Shown here piece by piece: positions 51,991-62,944 of a DNA stretch of 64,000 bases. Numbering within the stretch: the first letter of the stretch is position 1; each line of letters starts with the position of its first letter. The notes beneath the pieces are model-generated. The model did not search any database, was not told the origin of the DNA, and worked only from the letters and a program-made list of their open reading frames with translations. Both the position numbers and the translations under genes were made by a program. The DNA is from Saccharicrinis sp963677245 (GTDB taxonomy: Bacteria; Bacteroidota; Bacteroidia; Bacteroidales; Marinilabiliaceae). The DNA lies in contig OY781921.1 in the NCBI GenBank assembly GCA_963677245.1, forward strand, positions 1 to 64,000. The letters are read 5' to 3'.

Positions 51991-54576
51991 ATGGATAAAC
52001 AACAATTAGCTGCAAAAATTTGGGAGTCGGCAAACCAGATGCGTTCAAAAATTGAAGCAAACGAATACAAAGATTATATATTAGGTTTTATTTTCTATAA
52101 ATACCTCTCAGATAAACAACTTAACTATGCAAAGAGTAACGATTTTGCCGATGAAGATATTCAAGCTTTATCTGAAGAAGATGCTGATACAGTTGATTAC
52201 ATCAAAAGCAATGTAGGTTACTTTATAAGTTACGACCACTTGTTTTCTACCTGGGTTAAAATGGGTAAAGATTTTGATGTTTCCAATGTAAGAGATGCGC
52301 TATCTGCCTTTAATCGCTTAATAAACCCGGCACATAAAGAGCTTTTTGATGGTGTATTTGACACGTTACAAACAGGGTTAAGTAAGTTGGGTGAAAGTGC
52401 AGCCTCGCAAACAAAAGCTATTAGCGACCTCATTCATTTGATAAAAGGTATTCCAATGGATGGTAAGCAAGACTATGATGTGCTTGGTTTCATTTATGAA
52501 TACCTCATAAGCATGTTTGCTGCTAATGCTGGAAAGAAAGCCGGAGAGTTTTATACGCCTCACGAGGTTTCCCTTTTGATGTCAGAGATTGTTGCAGACC
52601 ATTTAAAAGGCAATAAAGAAATCCAAATTTATGACCCCACTAGTGGTTCAGGTTCTTTGCTCATTAATATAGGTCAAAGTGTTTCAAAGTACATTGACGA
52701 TGAAAACAACATTAAATACTATGCTCAGGAACTAAAGCAAAACACGTATAACCTTACTCGTATGAATTTGATTATGCGTGGTATTTTGCCAAATAACATC
52801 ATCACTCGCAATGGCGATACTTTGGAGCAAGACTGGCCATACTTTGACGAAAATGATCCCATTGGTTCTTACGACCCCCTTTATGTTGATGCTGTAGTAT
52901 CAAATCCACCGTATTCTCAAAAATGGGATTCAGATAATAAGGAAAACGACCCTCGTTATTCTCGTTTTGGACTTGCCCCTAAAACTAAGGCAGATTATGC
53001 TTTCCTGCTTCATGACTTATACCATATCAGACCGGATGGGATTATGACCATTGTTTTACCTCACGGAGTATTATTTCGTGGCGGTGAAGAGGGAACTATT
53101 CGTAAAAACCTAATAGAGAACAATCACGTTGATACTATTATCGGTTTGCCTGCAAATATCTTTTTTGGCACTAGCATCCCCACATGTATTTTAGTACTCA
53201 AACAAAAGCGAGAAAATACTGATGTTCTTTTTGTCGATGCTTCAAAGAACTTTATTAAAGTTGGTAAAAACAATAAGTTAAGAGCTTCTGATATTAAACG
53301 GATAACCGACACCGTTATAGGTAGAGAAAACAATGCAAAATTCTCAAAAGTAGTAAGCCGTGAAGAACTACGTACTAATGACTATAACCTTAATATACCT
53401 CGATATGTAGATTCTTCTGCTGCAACGGAAAGTTATGATATTTTCGCCTCTATGTTTGGAGGTATTCCAGAGAGTGAGCTTAATGAGCTGAGTGATTATT
53501 GGGCAGCATTTCCTAACTTGAAAAAAGCTTTATTCACAGAAAAAACAGAAGATGCTTATGCAACATTAAAAGTAGATGATGTAAAAGCAACTATAACAGA
53601 GCATAGCGACATTAAAGACTTTACCCAAGGCTTTAATAGCGCATTTTCAGATTTTGATAGCTTTCTAAAGACGGAGCTTCTTAGTAACATGGAAACGGTA
53701 AATATTTCTAAAGAAGAAAGTGTTTTGAGCGATGATATTTTTAATCGCCTTAGTACTATTTCATTAATAGATAAATACCATGCCTATCAATTGCTTGATG
53801 ATGAGTGGGTAGATATTGCTGTTGATTTAGAAATAATACAAACCGAAGGCAAAAAGGCTACTACAGTAGTAGAGCCGAATTTGATACATAAAAAAATAAA
53901 AGGTAAAGAGCAAGAGGTTCAGGAAGGTTGGAAAGGGCGCATTATGCCATTTGAGTTGGTTCAAAAAACTTATTTAAAAGACGAACTAACCAACCTTCAA
54001 CAAAAGCAAAATCGCCTAGAAGCCATTAGTTCCGACTATGAAGAAATACTTGAACTATTTAGCGAAGAAGAAAAAGAAGAAGAAACAGTAAACGAAGCTA
54101 AAGATGGCTTTGTAAATGCACAGGTAACCAAAGAGTCTAAAAAGTATCGTGCCGAAGCTAAAAAGAATGGTGTATTCGCTAATGATACTTACGAAAGCAA
54201 AATATTAAAAGTAGATAAGCTTATTACTGAAGAAAAAGCACTTAAAAAACAGATTAAAACCGATAGTGAGGCATTGCACTTGCAAACAAAAGAAACCATA
54301 GAAAAGTTAAGTGATGACCAGGTTTTAGAATTATTAGAACTAAAATGGATTAAGCCTCTTATTACTTCCTTGCAAAATATACCAACTAGTTTAGTTCAAG
54401 AGCTAACTACAAAAGTACAAGTCTTAGCCACTAAATATGCTGACACTTACACTAAAGTACGCGATGATATAAAGCAAACTGAAAATGGATTATCTATACT
54501 TATATCTGAACTTACAGGTAATGAGTTTGATATAAAAGGATTAGAAGAATTTAAAAACTACCTAAAAAGCGAATAA
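51991..54576 (+). CDS. hsdM: Type I restriction enzyme, methylation subunit HsdM
   Basis: Adenine-N6 methyltransferase subunit of a type I restriction-modification complex. Seen: HsdM N-terminal helical domain (QLAAKIWESANQMRSKIEANEYKDYILGFIFYKYLS), SAM-binding motif in IYDPTSGSGSLLI (about 215) and the catalytic NPPY (about 304) in AVVSNPPYSQKW. At 861 residues it is much longer than the ~500 of typical HsdM; the extra C-terminal ~300 residues are acidic and coiled-coil rich (EEEKEEETVNEAK). It works with HsdS for target recognition. Confidence 0.93.
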   Translation: MDKQQLAAKIWESANQMRSKIEANEYKDYILGFIFYKYLSDKQLNYAKSNDFADEDIQALSEEDADTVDYIKSNVGYFISYDHLFSTWVKMGKDFDVSNVRDALSAFNRLINPAHKELFDGVFDTLQTGLSKLGESAASQTKAISDLIHLIKGIPMDGKQDYDVLGFIYEYLISMFAANAGKKAGEFYTPHEVSLLMSEIVADHLKGNKEIQIYDPTSGSGSLLINIGQSVSKYIDDENNIKYYAQELKQNTYNLTRMNLIMRGILPNNIITRNGDTLEQDWPYFDENDPIGSYDPLYVDAVVSNPPYSQKWDSDNKENDPRYSRFGLAPKTKADYAFLLHDLYHIRPDGIMTIVLPHGVLFRGGEEGTIRKNLIENNHVDTIIGLPANIFFGTSIPTCILVLKQKRENTDVLFVDASKNFIKVGKNNKLRASDIKRITDTVIGRENNAKFSKVVSREELRTNDYNLNIPRYVDSSAATESYDIFASMFGGIPESELNELSDYWAAFPNLKKALFTEKTEDAYATLKVDDVKATITEHSDIKDFTQGFNSAFSDFDSFLKTELLSNMETVNISKEESVLSDDIFNRLSTISLIDKYHAYQLLDDEWVDIAVDLEIIQTEGKKATTVVEPNLIHKKIKGKEQEVQEGWKGRIMPFELVQKTYLKDELTNLQQKQNRLEAISSDYEEILELFSEEEKEEETVNEAKDGFVNAQVTKESKKYRAEAKKNGVFANDTYESKILKVDKLITEEKALKKQIKTDSEALHLQTKETIEKLSDDQVLELLELKWIKPLITSLQNIPTSLVQELTTKVQVLATKYADTYTKVRDDIKQTENGLSILISELTGNEFDIKGLEEFKNYLKSE

Positions 54577-54577
54577 A

Positions 54578-55825
54578 ATGGAAGAAATTAAAAATATACC
54601 AAAAATTCGTTTTGAGGGCTTTGAGGATGATTGGGAACAAAAAGTGTTGGGTAAACACTCTATAATAAAAGGTCGTTTAGGTTGGAAGTCTTTAAAACAA
54701 GAAGAGTATTTAGACGATGGTCCCAGTATGATTGCTGGTCGACATATAAATAATGGTACTATTGACTGGAGTGTTGTTGACCATATTCCCGATTGGAGGT
54801 ATAATGAGTCACCTGAGATTATGCTAGAAGAGAATGATGTAATTTTCTCAAAAGATGGTTCATTAGGAAACCCAGCTGTAATAAAAAACTTAAAGACCAA
54901 AGCAACAATTAATTCAACAATGATGCTTGTTAGGCTTAATGGTAAAATTAACTCTGATTTCTTTTACCAAGTATTGCGAACAAAACAATTTGATGATTTA
55001 ATTAAACTTAAAGTATCCGGAAGTAGTATTCCTCATTTATTTCAGGCAGATATGCAGAAATTTATATTTTCTGCACCACAAACCAGTGAACAATCTATTA
55101 TTGGTGAATTTTTCCTGAATCTTGATAATCTAATTGCTGAGCATCAAAAAAAGCATGATAAACTGGTTATCCTCAAAAAAGCAATGCTTGAAAAGATGTT
55201 CCCTAAAAAAGGTGCAACTGCTCCTGAAATCCGCTTTAAAGGTTTTAAAGGGGATTGGGATTTAAAGAGGTTTGGAGAATGTGTTTTAATTCAAAGAGGT
55301 GGTTCTCCACGACCTATTGACAAATTTATGACAAATGATGAAAGTGGTATTAATTGGATAAAAATTGGAGATGTATCTAAAGATTCAAGATATATCACCC
55401 ATACAAAAGAAAGGATAAAGCCAGAAGGCATCAAACACTCTAGAGAAGTTTTTAAAGGTGATTTGATACTATCAAATTCTATGAGTTTTGGTAGACCGTA
55501 TATTATGGCAATAGATGGATGTATCCATGATGGATGGCTTTTGATTCGTGATGAGAAGAAAATGTTTAATCTTGAATATCTATTACAATTATTGTCCTCC
55601 GATTATATGATTAATCAATATAAAGCTTTAGCATCCGGAGGTGTTGTTATTAATCTGAACAGTGAATTAGTTCAATCAACAAATGTTTATGTACCTAGTA
55701 TCGAAGAACAAAAAAAAATAGGTGCATACTTTCAAAAGTACAACAAACTCATATCATTACAACAAAAAGAGTTGGACAAGCTCAAAAATTTTAAGAAAGC
55801 CTGTTTGGAAAAAATGTTTGTTTAA
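54578..55825 (+). CDS. hsdS: Type I restriction enzyme, specificity subunit HsdS
   Basis: A 415-residue specificity subunit that determines the bipartite DNA target of the complex. Two target-recognition domains are visible, each opened by a repeated conserved stretch (PKIRFEGFEDDWEQ near residue 5 and PEIRFKGFKGDWDL near 213). Each is followed by a helical spacer (LDNLIAEHQKKHDKLVILKKAMLEKMFP and LISLQQKELDKLKNFKKACLEKMFV). One base separates it from hsdM. No invertible or partial second hsdS is seen nearby, so no phase-variable shuffling is evident. Confidence 0.92.
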   Translation: MEEIKNIPKIRFEGFEDDWEQKVLGKHSIIKGRLGWKSLKQEEYLDDGPSMIAGRHINNGTIDWSVVDHIPDWRYNESPEIMLEENDVIFSKDGSLGNPAVIKNLKTKATINSTMMLVRLNGKINSDFFYQVLRTKQFDDLIKLKVSGSSIPHLFQADMQKFIFSAPQTSEQSIIGEFFLNLDNLIAEHQKKHDKLVILKKAMLEKMFPKKGATAPEIRFKGFKGDWDLKRFGECVLIQRGGSPRPIDKFMTNDESGINWIKIGDVSKDSRYITHTKERIKPEGIKHSREVFKGDLILSNSMSFGRPYIMAIDGCIHDGWLLIRDEKKMFNLEYLLQLLSSDYMINQYKALASGGVVINLNSELVQSTNVYVPSIEEQKKIGAYFQKYNKLISLQQKELDKLKNFKKACLEKMFV

Positions 55826-55843
55826 TGCCTATTAATCTATATA

Positions 55844-58800
55844 ATGCAATATACGTCAGAAACCACATTTGAAGAAGCCCTTGTACTTGAACTGTCGAAA
55901 AAAGGTTGGGAAAAGGAAGTTATTAAATACCCTACAGAGGAGGATTTGCTTGATAATTGGGCAAATATCCTCTTTGATAATAATAGAGATATAGACCGCT
56001 TAAATGATGCTCCACTTACCAATGGTGAGATGCAGCAGATATTAGAGCAAATTATTGAGCTAAAAACACCACTTAAACTTAATGGCTTTATCAATGGAAA
56101 AACGGTAGCCATTACTCGTGATAATCCTGATGATAAGCTACATTTTGGCAAAGAGGTAAGTCTAAAAATATACGACCGTCAAGAAATTGCAGCAGGACAA
56201 AGCCGCTACCAAATAGTGCAACAACCGCAATTTAAAAGCAAATCAAAAATACTGAACAACCGTCGGGGCGACTTAGTACTCCTAATTAATGGAATGCCTG
56301 TTATTCACATTGAGCTTAAAAAGAGTGGAATACCAGTAAGTCAAGCGTATAATCAAATTGAAAAATATGCTCACGAAGGTGTTTTTTCAGGTATATTCTC
56401 ATTAGTTCAGGTTTTTGTAGCAATGCAGCCAGATGAAACTAAATACTTTGCTAATCCTGGTCCTGATGGAACATTTAACAAACAGTTTTATTTTAATTGG
56501 GCGAACTTTAATAATGAACCGCTAAATAACTGGAAAGACATAGCCTCGACTTTATTATCCATACCTATGGCACATCAGTTAATCGGTTACTATACTGTTG
56601 CGGATGATTCTGATGGTGTTCTAAAGGTTATGCGCAGCTATCAGTATTATGCAGCTAATGCCATATCAGATAAGGTCTCAAAGGTTCATTGGAAAAACAA
56701 AGACATACTTGGAGGTTATATTTGGCATACAACAGGTTCAGGTAAAACAATGACTAGCTTTAAATCCGCACAGCTTATAGCTAACTCCAAAGATGCTGAT
56801 AAAGTTATATTCTTAATGGATAGAATCGAACTAGGTACACAGTCATTAAGAGAATATAAAGGCTTTGCCGGAGATAATGAAGATGTTCAAGCTACCGAAA
56901 ATACTGGTGTTCTAATTACTAAATTAAAAAGTGATGACCCTGCAAATACCCTTATTGTTACTTCTATTCAGAAAATGAGTAACATAAATGAAGAAGAAGG
57001 TGTATTAAAAATACAAGACATTGAGGCAATGAACTCCAAAAGGATTGTATTTATTATTGATGAAGCCCATAGGTCAACCTTTGGAGATATGCTGAGAATA
57101 ATTAAAGATACCTTCCCTTCTGCTATGTTCTTTGGTTTTACAGGTACTCCTATACAAGACGAGAATCAAAAGAAAATGAATACTACATCAACGGTATTTG
57201 GTAATGAGCTACACCGTTATAGTATAGCTGATGGTATTCGAGACAAGAATGTACTTGGCTTTGACCCCTACAAGATAATGACGTATCGAGATAAGGATTT
57301 AAGGAAAGCCGTAGCTCTGGAAAAAGCTAAAGCCAAAGATGAAAAAGAGGCACTTGCCGACCCCAAAAAGAAAAAGGTCTTTATCAAGTTTATGAAAGAC
57401 GTAAATATGGCTGGTTCCATCAATGATACAGGTAAATATATTCCAGGCATTGAAGATTATGTACCAACAAGCCAATACGAACTTGCACAGCACCGAGATA
57501 CCGTTGTTGATGATATTTTGGATAATTGGATAGTGCTTAGTCAAGACAGTAAATTTCATGCCATTTTTGCTACAAGCAGTATCCCTGAAGCCATAGCTTA
57601 TTATCGAATTATTAAAGAAACCAACCCTGATTTGAAGATAACAGCTTTATTCGACCCTAACATTGACAATGGCGGAGGTGTACAGTTTAAATCAGATGGC
57701 TTAGAAGAAATAATAAGAGACTATAATGCTTTATATAAGCAAGATTTTACGTTCGCCACTCATGCTAAGTTCAAAAAAGATATAGCTGCAAGACTTGCTC
57801 ATAAAGACCCTTATTCAAGAATACACAAGACACCCGAAAAGCAGCTAGATGTCTTGATTGTGGTTGACCAAATGCTTACCGGATTTGATTCTAAATGGGT
57901 TAACACATTATATATGGATAAGCTGATTGAATATGAAAATTTAATTCAAGCTTTTTCAAGAACGAACCGCCTGTTTGGACCAGATAAACCTTTTGGAACA
58001 ATCCGATATTACAGGAAGCCTCACACAATGGAAAGGCATATTAATCAAGCTGTAAAACTATATTCAGGCGACAAACCCATCGGTTTATTTGCAGATAGAT
58101 TAGAGAGTAACCTCAATGAGATAAATGCCATCTTTTCTGATATTGCTGACTTATTTGAAAGTGCAGGAGTGGAAAATTTTGAGAAACTTCCTGACGACCC
58201 ATCGGAACGTGGTGAGTTTGCAAAACTCTTTAAAGAACTGAATATATACCTAGAGGCAGCTAGAATACAAGGCTTTAAATGGAGTATCTTAAAATATGAT
58301 TTTGGTAAGGGAAAGGATAAAAGTTCGATAGAGCTTAGCCTCGATGAGAACATATATCTTACGCTAGTTCAGCGATACAAAGAGTTATCCGGAGGTGGAG
58401 GCGGTGGTGGTTCAGCAGATATTCCGTATGATATAGATACCTATTTAACTGAAATAGATACAGGAAAGATTGATGCTGACTTCATGAACTCTCGCTTTGA
58501 AAAGTACCTAAAAACACTTAAACAAGAAGATGCAGATAGTGAGCAAGTTCAAAAAACACTTGATGAATTGCATAAATCATTTGCTTCACTTTCTCAGGAA
58601 GAACAGAAGTATGCCAACATCTTTATCCATGATGTTCAGGGTGGCAATATAAACATAGACCCGACAAAGAGTTTTCGGGAATACGTGACCGAGTATCAAT
58701 TCAATGCAAAGAATCAAGAAATCTATAATATCAGTCAAATATTAGGATTGAACGAAGATAAGCTTCGAGATATGATGAATACTTCTATCTCCGAATCAAA

Positions 58801-58999
58801 CATCAATGAATATGGTCGTTTTGATGAATTAAAAGGCTCAGTAGATAAAGCAAAGGCTAAAGTGTTTTTTGAAAAACAGGAAGGAATTAAAATACCACCG
58901 TTTAAAGTAAATATTCGTGTGCATAATCTACTAAAGGAGTTTATTATTAGTGGAGGGTTTGAGATAGATATTAATGAAAATGTAGAGTTTACATCATGA
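55844..58999 (+). CDS. hsdR: Type I restriction enzyme, endonuclease/translocase subunit HsdR
   Basis: A 1051-residue restriction and DNA-translocation subunit. It has an N-terminal PD-(D/E)XK nuclease (RGDLVLLINGMPVIHIELKKSG, about 138-160), superfamily 2 helicase motifs including Walker A HTTGSGKTMTS (about 296), DEAHRS (about 406) and FFGFTGTPI, and a QAFSRTNR motif VI. A Gly-rich linker (SGGGGGGGS) precedes the helical C-terminal domain that contacts HsdM. Full length. The stop codon overlaps the next start as ATGA at 58996. Confidence 0.93.
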   Translation: MQYTSETTFEEALVLELSKKGWEKEVIKYPTEEDLLDNWANILFDNNRDIDRLNDAPLTNGEMQQILEQIIELKTPLKLNGFINGKTVAITRDNPDDKLHFGKEVSLKIYDRQEIAAGQSRYQIVQQPQFKSKSKILNNRRGDLVLLINGMPVIHIELKKSGIPVSQAYNQIEKYAHEGVFSGIFSLVQVFVAMQPDETKYFANPGPDGTFNKQFYFNWANFNNEPLNNWKDIASTLLSIPMAHQLIGYYTVADDSDGVLKVMRSYQYYAANAISDKVSKVHWKNKDILGGYIWHTTGSGKTMTSFKSAQLIANSKDADKVIFLMDRIELGTQSLREYKGFAGDNEDVQATENTGVLITKLKSDDPANTLIVTSIQKMSNINEEEGVLKIQDIEAMNSKRIVFIIDEAHRSTFGDMLRIIKDTFPSAMFFGFTGTPIQDENQKKMNTTSTVFGNELHRYSIADGIRDKNVLGFDPYKIMTYRDKDLRKAVALEKAKAKDEKEALADPKKKKVFIKFMKDVNMAGSINDTGKYIPGIEDYVPTSQYELAQHRDTVVDDILDNWIVLSQDSKFHAIFATSSIPEAIAYYRIIKETNPDLKITALFDPNIDNGGGVQFKSDGLEEIIRDYNALYKQDFTFATHAKFKKDIAARLAHKDPYSRIHKTPEKQLDVLIVVDQMLTGFDSKWVNTLYMDKLIEYENLIQAFSRTNRLFGPDKPFGTIRYYRKPHTMERHINQAVKLYSGDKPIGLFADRLESNLNEINAIFSDIADLFESAGVENFEKLPDDPSERGEFAKLFKELNIYLEAARIQGFKWSILKYDFGKGKDKSSIELSLDENIYLTLVQRYKELSGGGGGGGSADIPYDIDTYLTEIDTGKIDADFMNSRFEKYLKTLKQEDADSEQVQKTLDELHKSFASLSQEEQKYANIFIHDVQGGNINIDPTKSFREYVTEYQFNAKNQEIYNISQILGLNEDKLRDMMNTSISESNINEYGRFDELKGSVDKAKAKVFFEKQEGIKIPPFKVNIRVHNLLKEFIISGGFEIDINENVEFTS

Positions 59000-59787
59000 A
59001 AAAAACTATTATTACAATTGTAATAGCTTGCTGTTTTCATTTCGCATATTCGCAAGTGTTTGATTATCTGCCAATGATAAATGGAGATACGCTAATTAAA
59101 CATACCTATTATACTCTTTCATACTCCGAACAGCATGAACAACCCAAATGGGTTGCTTATGAGTTAAAACCTGAAATGTTATTTAAAGTTGTCGAACGTA
59201 AAAATATTTTTCGTGTAGACCCTACGGTTTTAACAGGTTCAGCAACTTATTCGGATTATAAATCAGCTCCACTTTATGATGCAGGACACATGCTTTGTTC
59301 AAGGAATATGCAATTTAGTTGTGAGGCAATGGACGAAACATTTTTTATGTCCAACATGTCTCCTCAGCATAAAGACTTAAATAGAATCAGATGGGCACAT
59401 CTTGAATCATTGGAAAGAAGCATGGTGGAGCGGAACGGAACTTTATATATAGTTTGTGGGCCAGTGTTAAGCAGTATATCACATAAAATAGGTGTCACTA
59501 ACCAAGTAAGCGTTCCTGATTATTATTATAAGATAATTCTAAAAAATGATTCGCAATCAACCAAATGTATCGCATTCTTAATGCCAAATGAAAAATGTCC
59601 GCTGCCCTTGGAAGCTTATACAGTTTCAGTTGATAGCATTGAAAGTATTACAGGAATAGACTTCTTTCCTAATTTGCCAGATGTGGTTGAAACAGAAATT
59701 GAAGCTCTAACAGATAAGGTAAATTGGAGCTTTAAAAAAACACGAAGTAATTATGGATATAATAAGGAAGCAGTTAAATGTAAATGA
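58996..59787 (+). CDS. Exported DNA/RNA non-specific endonuclease (NUC1 type)
   Basis: A 263-residue nuclease of the beta-beta-alpha metal family. A signal peptide (1-19, ending FAYS-Q) sends it out of the cytoplasm. Active-site pattern: YDAGHMLCSRN with H98 in place of the usual DRGH context, ETFFMSNMSPQHKDLNRIRWAHLE with N120, N129 and E137. Metal-dependent cleavage of both DNA and RNA is expected. It is translationally coupled to hsdR by a four-base overlap, an unusual partner because restriction acts inside the cell. Confidence 0.87.
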   Translation: MKKTIITIVIACCFHFAYSQVFDYLPMINGDTLIKHTYYTLSYSEQHEQPKWVAYELKPEMLFKVVERKNIFRVDPTVLTGSATYSDYKSAPLYDAGHMLCSRNMQFSCEAMDETFFMSNMSPQHKDLNRIRWAHLESLERSMVERNGTLYIVCGPVLSSISHKIGVTNQVSVPDYYYKIILKNDSQSTKCIAFLMPNEKCPLPLEAYTVSVDSIESITGIDFFPNLPDVVETEIEALTDKVNWSFKKTRSNYGYNKEAVKCK

Positions 59788-59814
59788 ATTTTATTCACTA
59801 AATAGGGTAAAGAG

Positions 59815-61655
59815 ATGAAAGTCAAATTGGGACAGGCGGTAAAAATGTTTTTTGGAAATTCCTCATTAGAGATGGTGTATTTCGAAGCTATTGCAAATGC
59901 ACTAGATGCCGATGCCGATGAGATAAATATCTCCATTTCAACAAACGCATTTAATAAACCAGAAACATTACAAATCGAAATTTCAGATAATGGGATTGGA
60001 TTTTCTAATGACAGATATAGTAAGTTTTCTAATTTATTTGATGTAGAAGAAAGTACACATAAAGGGTTGGGACGATTAGTATACTTATGCTATTTTGATG
60101 ATGTAAAAGTTTTAAGTTTTTACGACAAAACTAAGAAAAGAGAATTCGATTTTAATGAAGGCTTTAATGAAGACGATTTTAACATTACTACTGTTCCTGA
60201 AACTAAGTCAGGAACAACTTTTTCAATGACAGGATATACCCTTCAAAAATTAGGTAAAAATGAATATCTAAAGCCTGAGTACTTAAAAAATAGAATATTG
60301 GAAGAGTTTTACTCGAGACTTTTCCAGTTAAAAAAGGAAGGTAAAAATGTAACAATTAATATCAACTCAACTATTGAAAGCAGGGATTTTCAGGAGATAC
60401 TTAACAATTCAGATATACCAGATTTTGAGACTGTTGAGTTAGATAGCTCAATTAATTTAATTGATAAATTTTTTCTTCACTATTCAATTCAAGAAGTTGA
60501 AAGTATATCTGATAGTTCATTAATTGCAGCCATTTCAGTTGACAACCGAACTGTAAAGGTTGACCTAATTGCAGATGAAAATATACCCTCAAACTACAAA
60601 ATTGTCTTTTTATTATTCTCAGACTTTTTTACAGGTAAAGTTGATTCTACAAGACAAGTCTTAACTATATCTAAAACTGAATTGAAGAGTGTTCAAAAAA
60701 TATTTAGAAAAAAGGTTGCTGAGATAATTGAAAGAACAATACCTAGAATTAAAGAACGAAATAAAGAAACTAAAAATGGTTTAACCAATAGATATCCCCA
60801 CCTAAGTGGATATTTCGATTCTGAAAATATTGGTTATATATCACGAGCAGATATTCTTAAAAGGGCGCAAGACGACTTCTTCAAAGCTCAAAAGGAGATA
60901 TTAGAAGCAAGTAGTTTATCTGACGAACAATATGAAAAAAGCCTTGAAATATCTGCAAGAGCATTAACTGAATACATATTATTTAGGCAAGTAACCATTG
61001 AAACCCTCAAAAATCTACAAATTCTGATAGCGAGACGGAATTGCATAAGATGTTTGCTCTTATGAAAAAAGACGGAAAGTTTGAGAAAGAAAATATGGTT
61101 AATGATTTATATAGAAATAATTCATGGTTACTTGACGATAAGTATATGACATATGAGACTGTTCTAAGTGATAGAGAAATGGGTGAACTTGTAGGAGTTA
61201 TTACAGAAGATGAGTTTGAACGTGATGATAATAGACCTGATATAGCTTTGGTCTTCTCTAACAATCCATCAGAAGGAAAGCCTTTCGATGTTGTTATAGT
61301 TGAGCTTAAAAAGAGAGGCATTTCTCTAGAGGAAAACATGAAAGTTGTTACTCAGCTAGAAAAAAGAGCAAGAAAGTTAATGAAGTATTACAAAAATCAG
61401 ATTCAAAGAATTTGGTTTTATGGCATAATCGAATTCAATGAAGAAGTAGAAACAGCTTTAGCTGGAGAATACACAGAACTATATTCATCTGGTAAGATGT
61501 ATTATCGAGAAACTAAAGTTGCTATTAGTTTAAATCCTAAAATAGTTTTACCTATAGGTGTATTTATCTGGGATTTAGATGCCGTTGTAACTGATGCTGA
61601 CGCAAGGAATTCAGCATTTTTAAATCTCATAAAGAGTAAATTTATAGAGGAATAA
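59815..61655 (+). pseudogene. GHKL ATPase with C-terminal nuclease-like domain, frameshifted
   Basis: One ~613-residue gene appears split by a missing base near 61019-61021 (CAAATT; CAAAATT would restore the frame). The upstream frame (59815-61065) encodes a Hsp90/MutL/histidine-kinase-type ATPase: EMVYFEAIANALDADADEI (N-box), ISDNGIGF (G1) and ESTHKGLGRL (G2). The downstream frame (61041-61655) holds a PD-(D/E)XK-like segment, DIALVFSNNPSEGKPFDVVIVELKKRG. GHKL ATPases joined to nucleases are a known theme around restriction systems (MORC-like). It could be a real inactivating mutation or a sequencing error; the two halves could also be made separately. Confidence 0.75.
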
Positions 61656-61687
61656 ATTGAATTTAAAATATTAAAACATATTTAGAA

Positions 61688-62944
61688 ATGGAAAAAAGAA
61701 CGGAAGGAGCTTGGTTAATTCATCATACAAAGAAAATTCAAGATGTTACGACAGCTCCTGATTTTGAAGATATTGAACTTGCCGGGAAATGTGGTTTGTT
61801 TTTATCAAGCCTTGCCGCTTCCGAAGAGGAAAGCACATTGTCAAAAGAAAAGGTTAATGCTATTGCAAAAGCTTCGAACATAAAAAAAATTGAACTTGCT
61901 TCAATAAAAGGTGTTTTGCAAGACTCACAGTTGATAGATACTTCTAAAAATGGAGATATTTCTGTGCTTGGAATAACAACATCAAATGTACTTTCACATA
62001 CCTCCGATATATTTAATAATACATCAAGTGATAACTTTCAGAAAGCATCACTTGAATTAGCCAACTATAGTTCTGACTGTCCAATTAAGGACAATCTACT
62101 AAAAGATTACATTGGAGATACATATCACTTAGCAAAAAAGGAAACTAATAATCTTTTAAAACAAGCAGAAGATATTCACCTGATAGATTATGAGGTTTTT
62201 GATGATGAAAAAGTATACTTTAATGGTAATCTATTTAAACAGGGTGCAATTGAGAAAACCTCAAAGGTTTTAAGTTCGTTGTCATCAGATGAAACTACAA
62301 AAGTTTCAGAAGTTGATTCCCTTTTATCAGAGCAAGGCTGTATTACCTATGAAAAGGCAAAAGCAATACTAGGAGAAAACCTACTTGAAAAACTTCAAGC
62401 AATTGCAATGTATGACTTTAATGAGGTTAGTAATGATTCACATACTAAAGTTTTCATTACCAAACCTTCGTCATTTTCAAAGTTTGGAAATCCTTTTGAG
62501 GATGATGCTTTAGATTTAGCAAAAGCTTTCATCTCATCACTTATGTATGGAATGCACATTAGTTCCTCTGGTCGTGGAAGAATACAAGGTTATTCTATGT
62601 TAAGAAATACTTTGAGAAAATTACTTAGAGGAAGTCCTGTTGGCCCTTGTACCGCAATTGGTCAAGATTATCAAGTTTTAGAACTTAATAGAGTAATACA
62701 ACTGCAAAGTGCTGGGTATGGCATGTACTACATGCGATTATTAAAGTTTGATATTGGACAATTGGCACTTGCAGTATTAGAGAATGGAGATTTAGCAGAA
62801 TATGAAACGATAGAAACAGACTTGAATAGCACAAATGTTTCAAATTATTCAGGACCAGAAAAGATTCGTACCAAAAACAGGCGAAAAAAAGATACTTCTG
62901 GAAATAAAAATGTTGGTGAACTTTTAAGAACAATGAGAAGCTAA
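61688..62944 (+). CDS. Hypothetical protein of putative defence operon
   Basis: A 418-residue soluble protein. The first ~230 residues are helical and low in aromatic residues with winged-helix-like stretches (SKEKVNAIAKASNIKKIELASIKGVLQDSQLI). Residues ~290-390 contain SSGRGRIQGYSMLRNTLRKLLRGSPVGPCTAIGQDYQVLELNRVIQL, a distinct domain with a conserved-looking GRGRI loop; the tail is basic. No family recognised. It lies between the GHKL ATPase gene and a nuclease-like gene, overlapping the latter by one base. A sensor or specificity role is a guess. Confidence 0.72.
   Translation: MEKRTEGAWLIHHTKKIQDVTTAPDFEDIELAGKCGLFLSSLAASEEESTLSKEKVNAIAKASNIKKIELASIKGVLQDSQLIDTSKNGDISVLGITTSNVLSHTSDIFNNTSSDNFQKASLELANYSSDCPIKDNLLKDYIGDTYHLAKKETNNLLKQAEDIHLIDYEVFDDEKVYFNGNLFKQGAIEKTSKVLSSLSSDETTKVSEVDSLLSEQGCITYEKAKAILGENLLEKLQAIAMYDFNEVSNDSHTKVFITKPSSFSKFGNPFEDDALDLAKAFISSLMYGMHISSSGRGRIQGYSMLRNTLRKLLRGSPVGPCTAIGQDYQVLELNRVIQLQSAGYGMYYMRLLKFDIGQLALAVLENGDLAEYETIETDLNSTNVSNYSGPEKIRTKNRRKKDTSGNKNVGELLRTMRS

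Noticed and set aside
54578..55825. Phase-variable hsdS switching
   Set aside because: Only one full hsdS, no inverted partial copies and no recombinase beside it in the visible operon.
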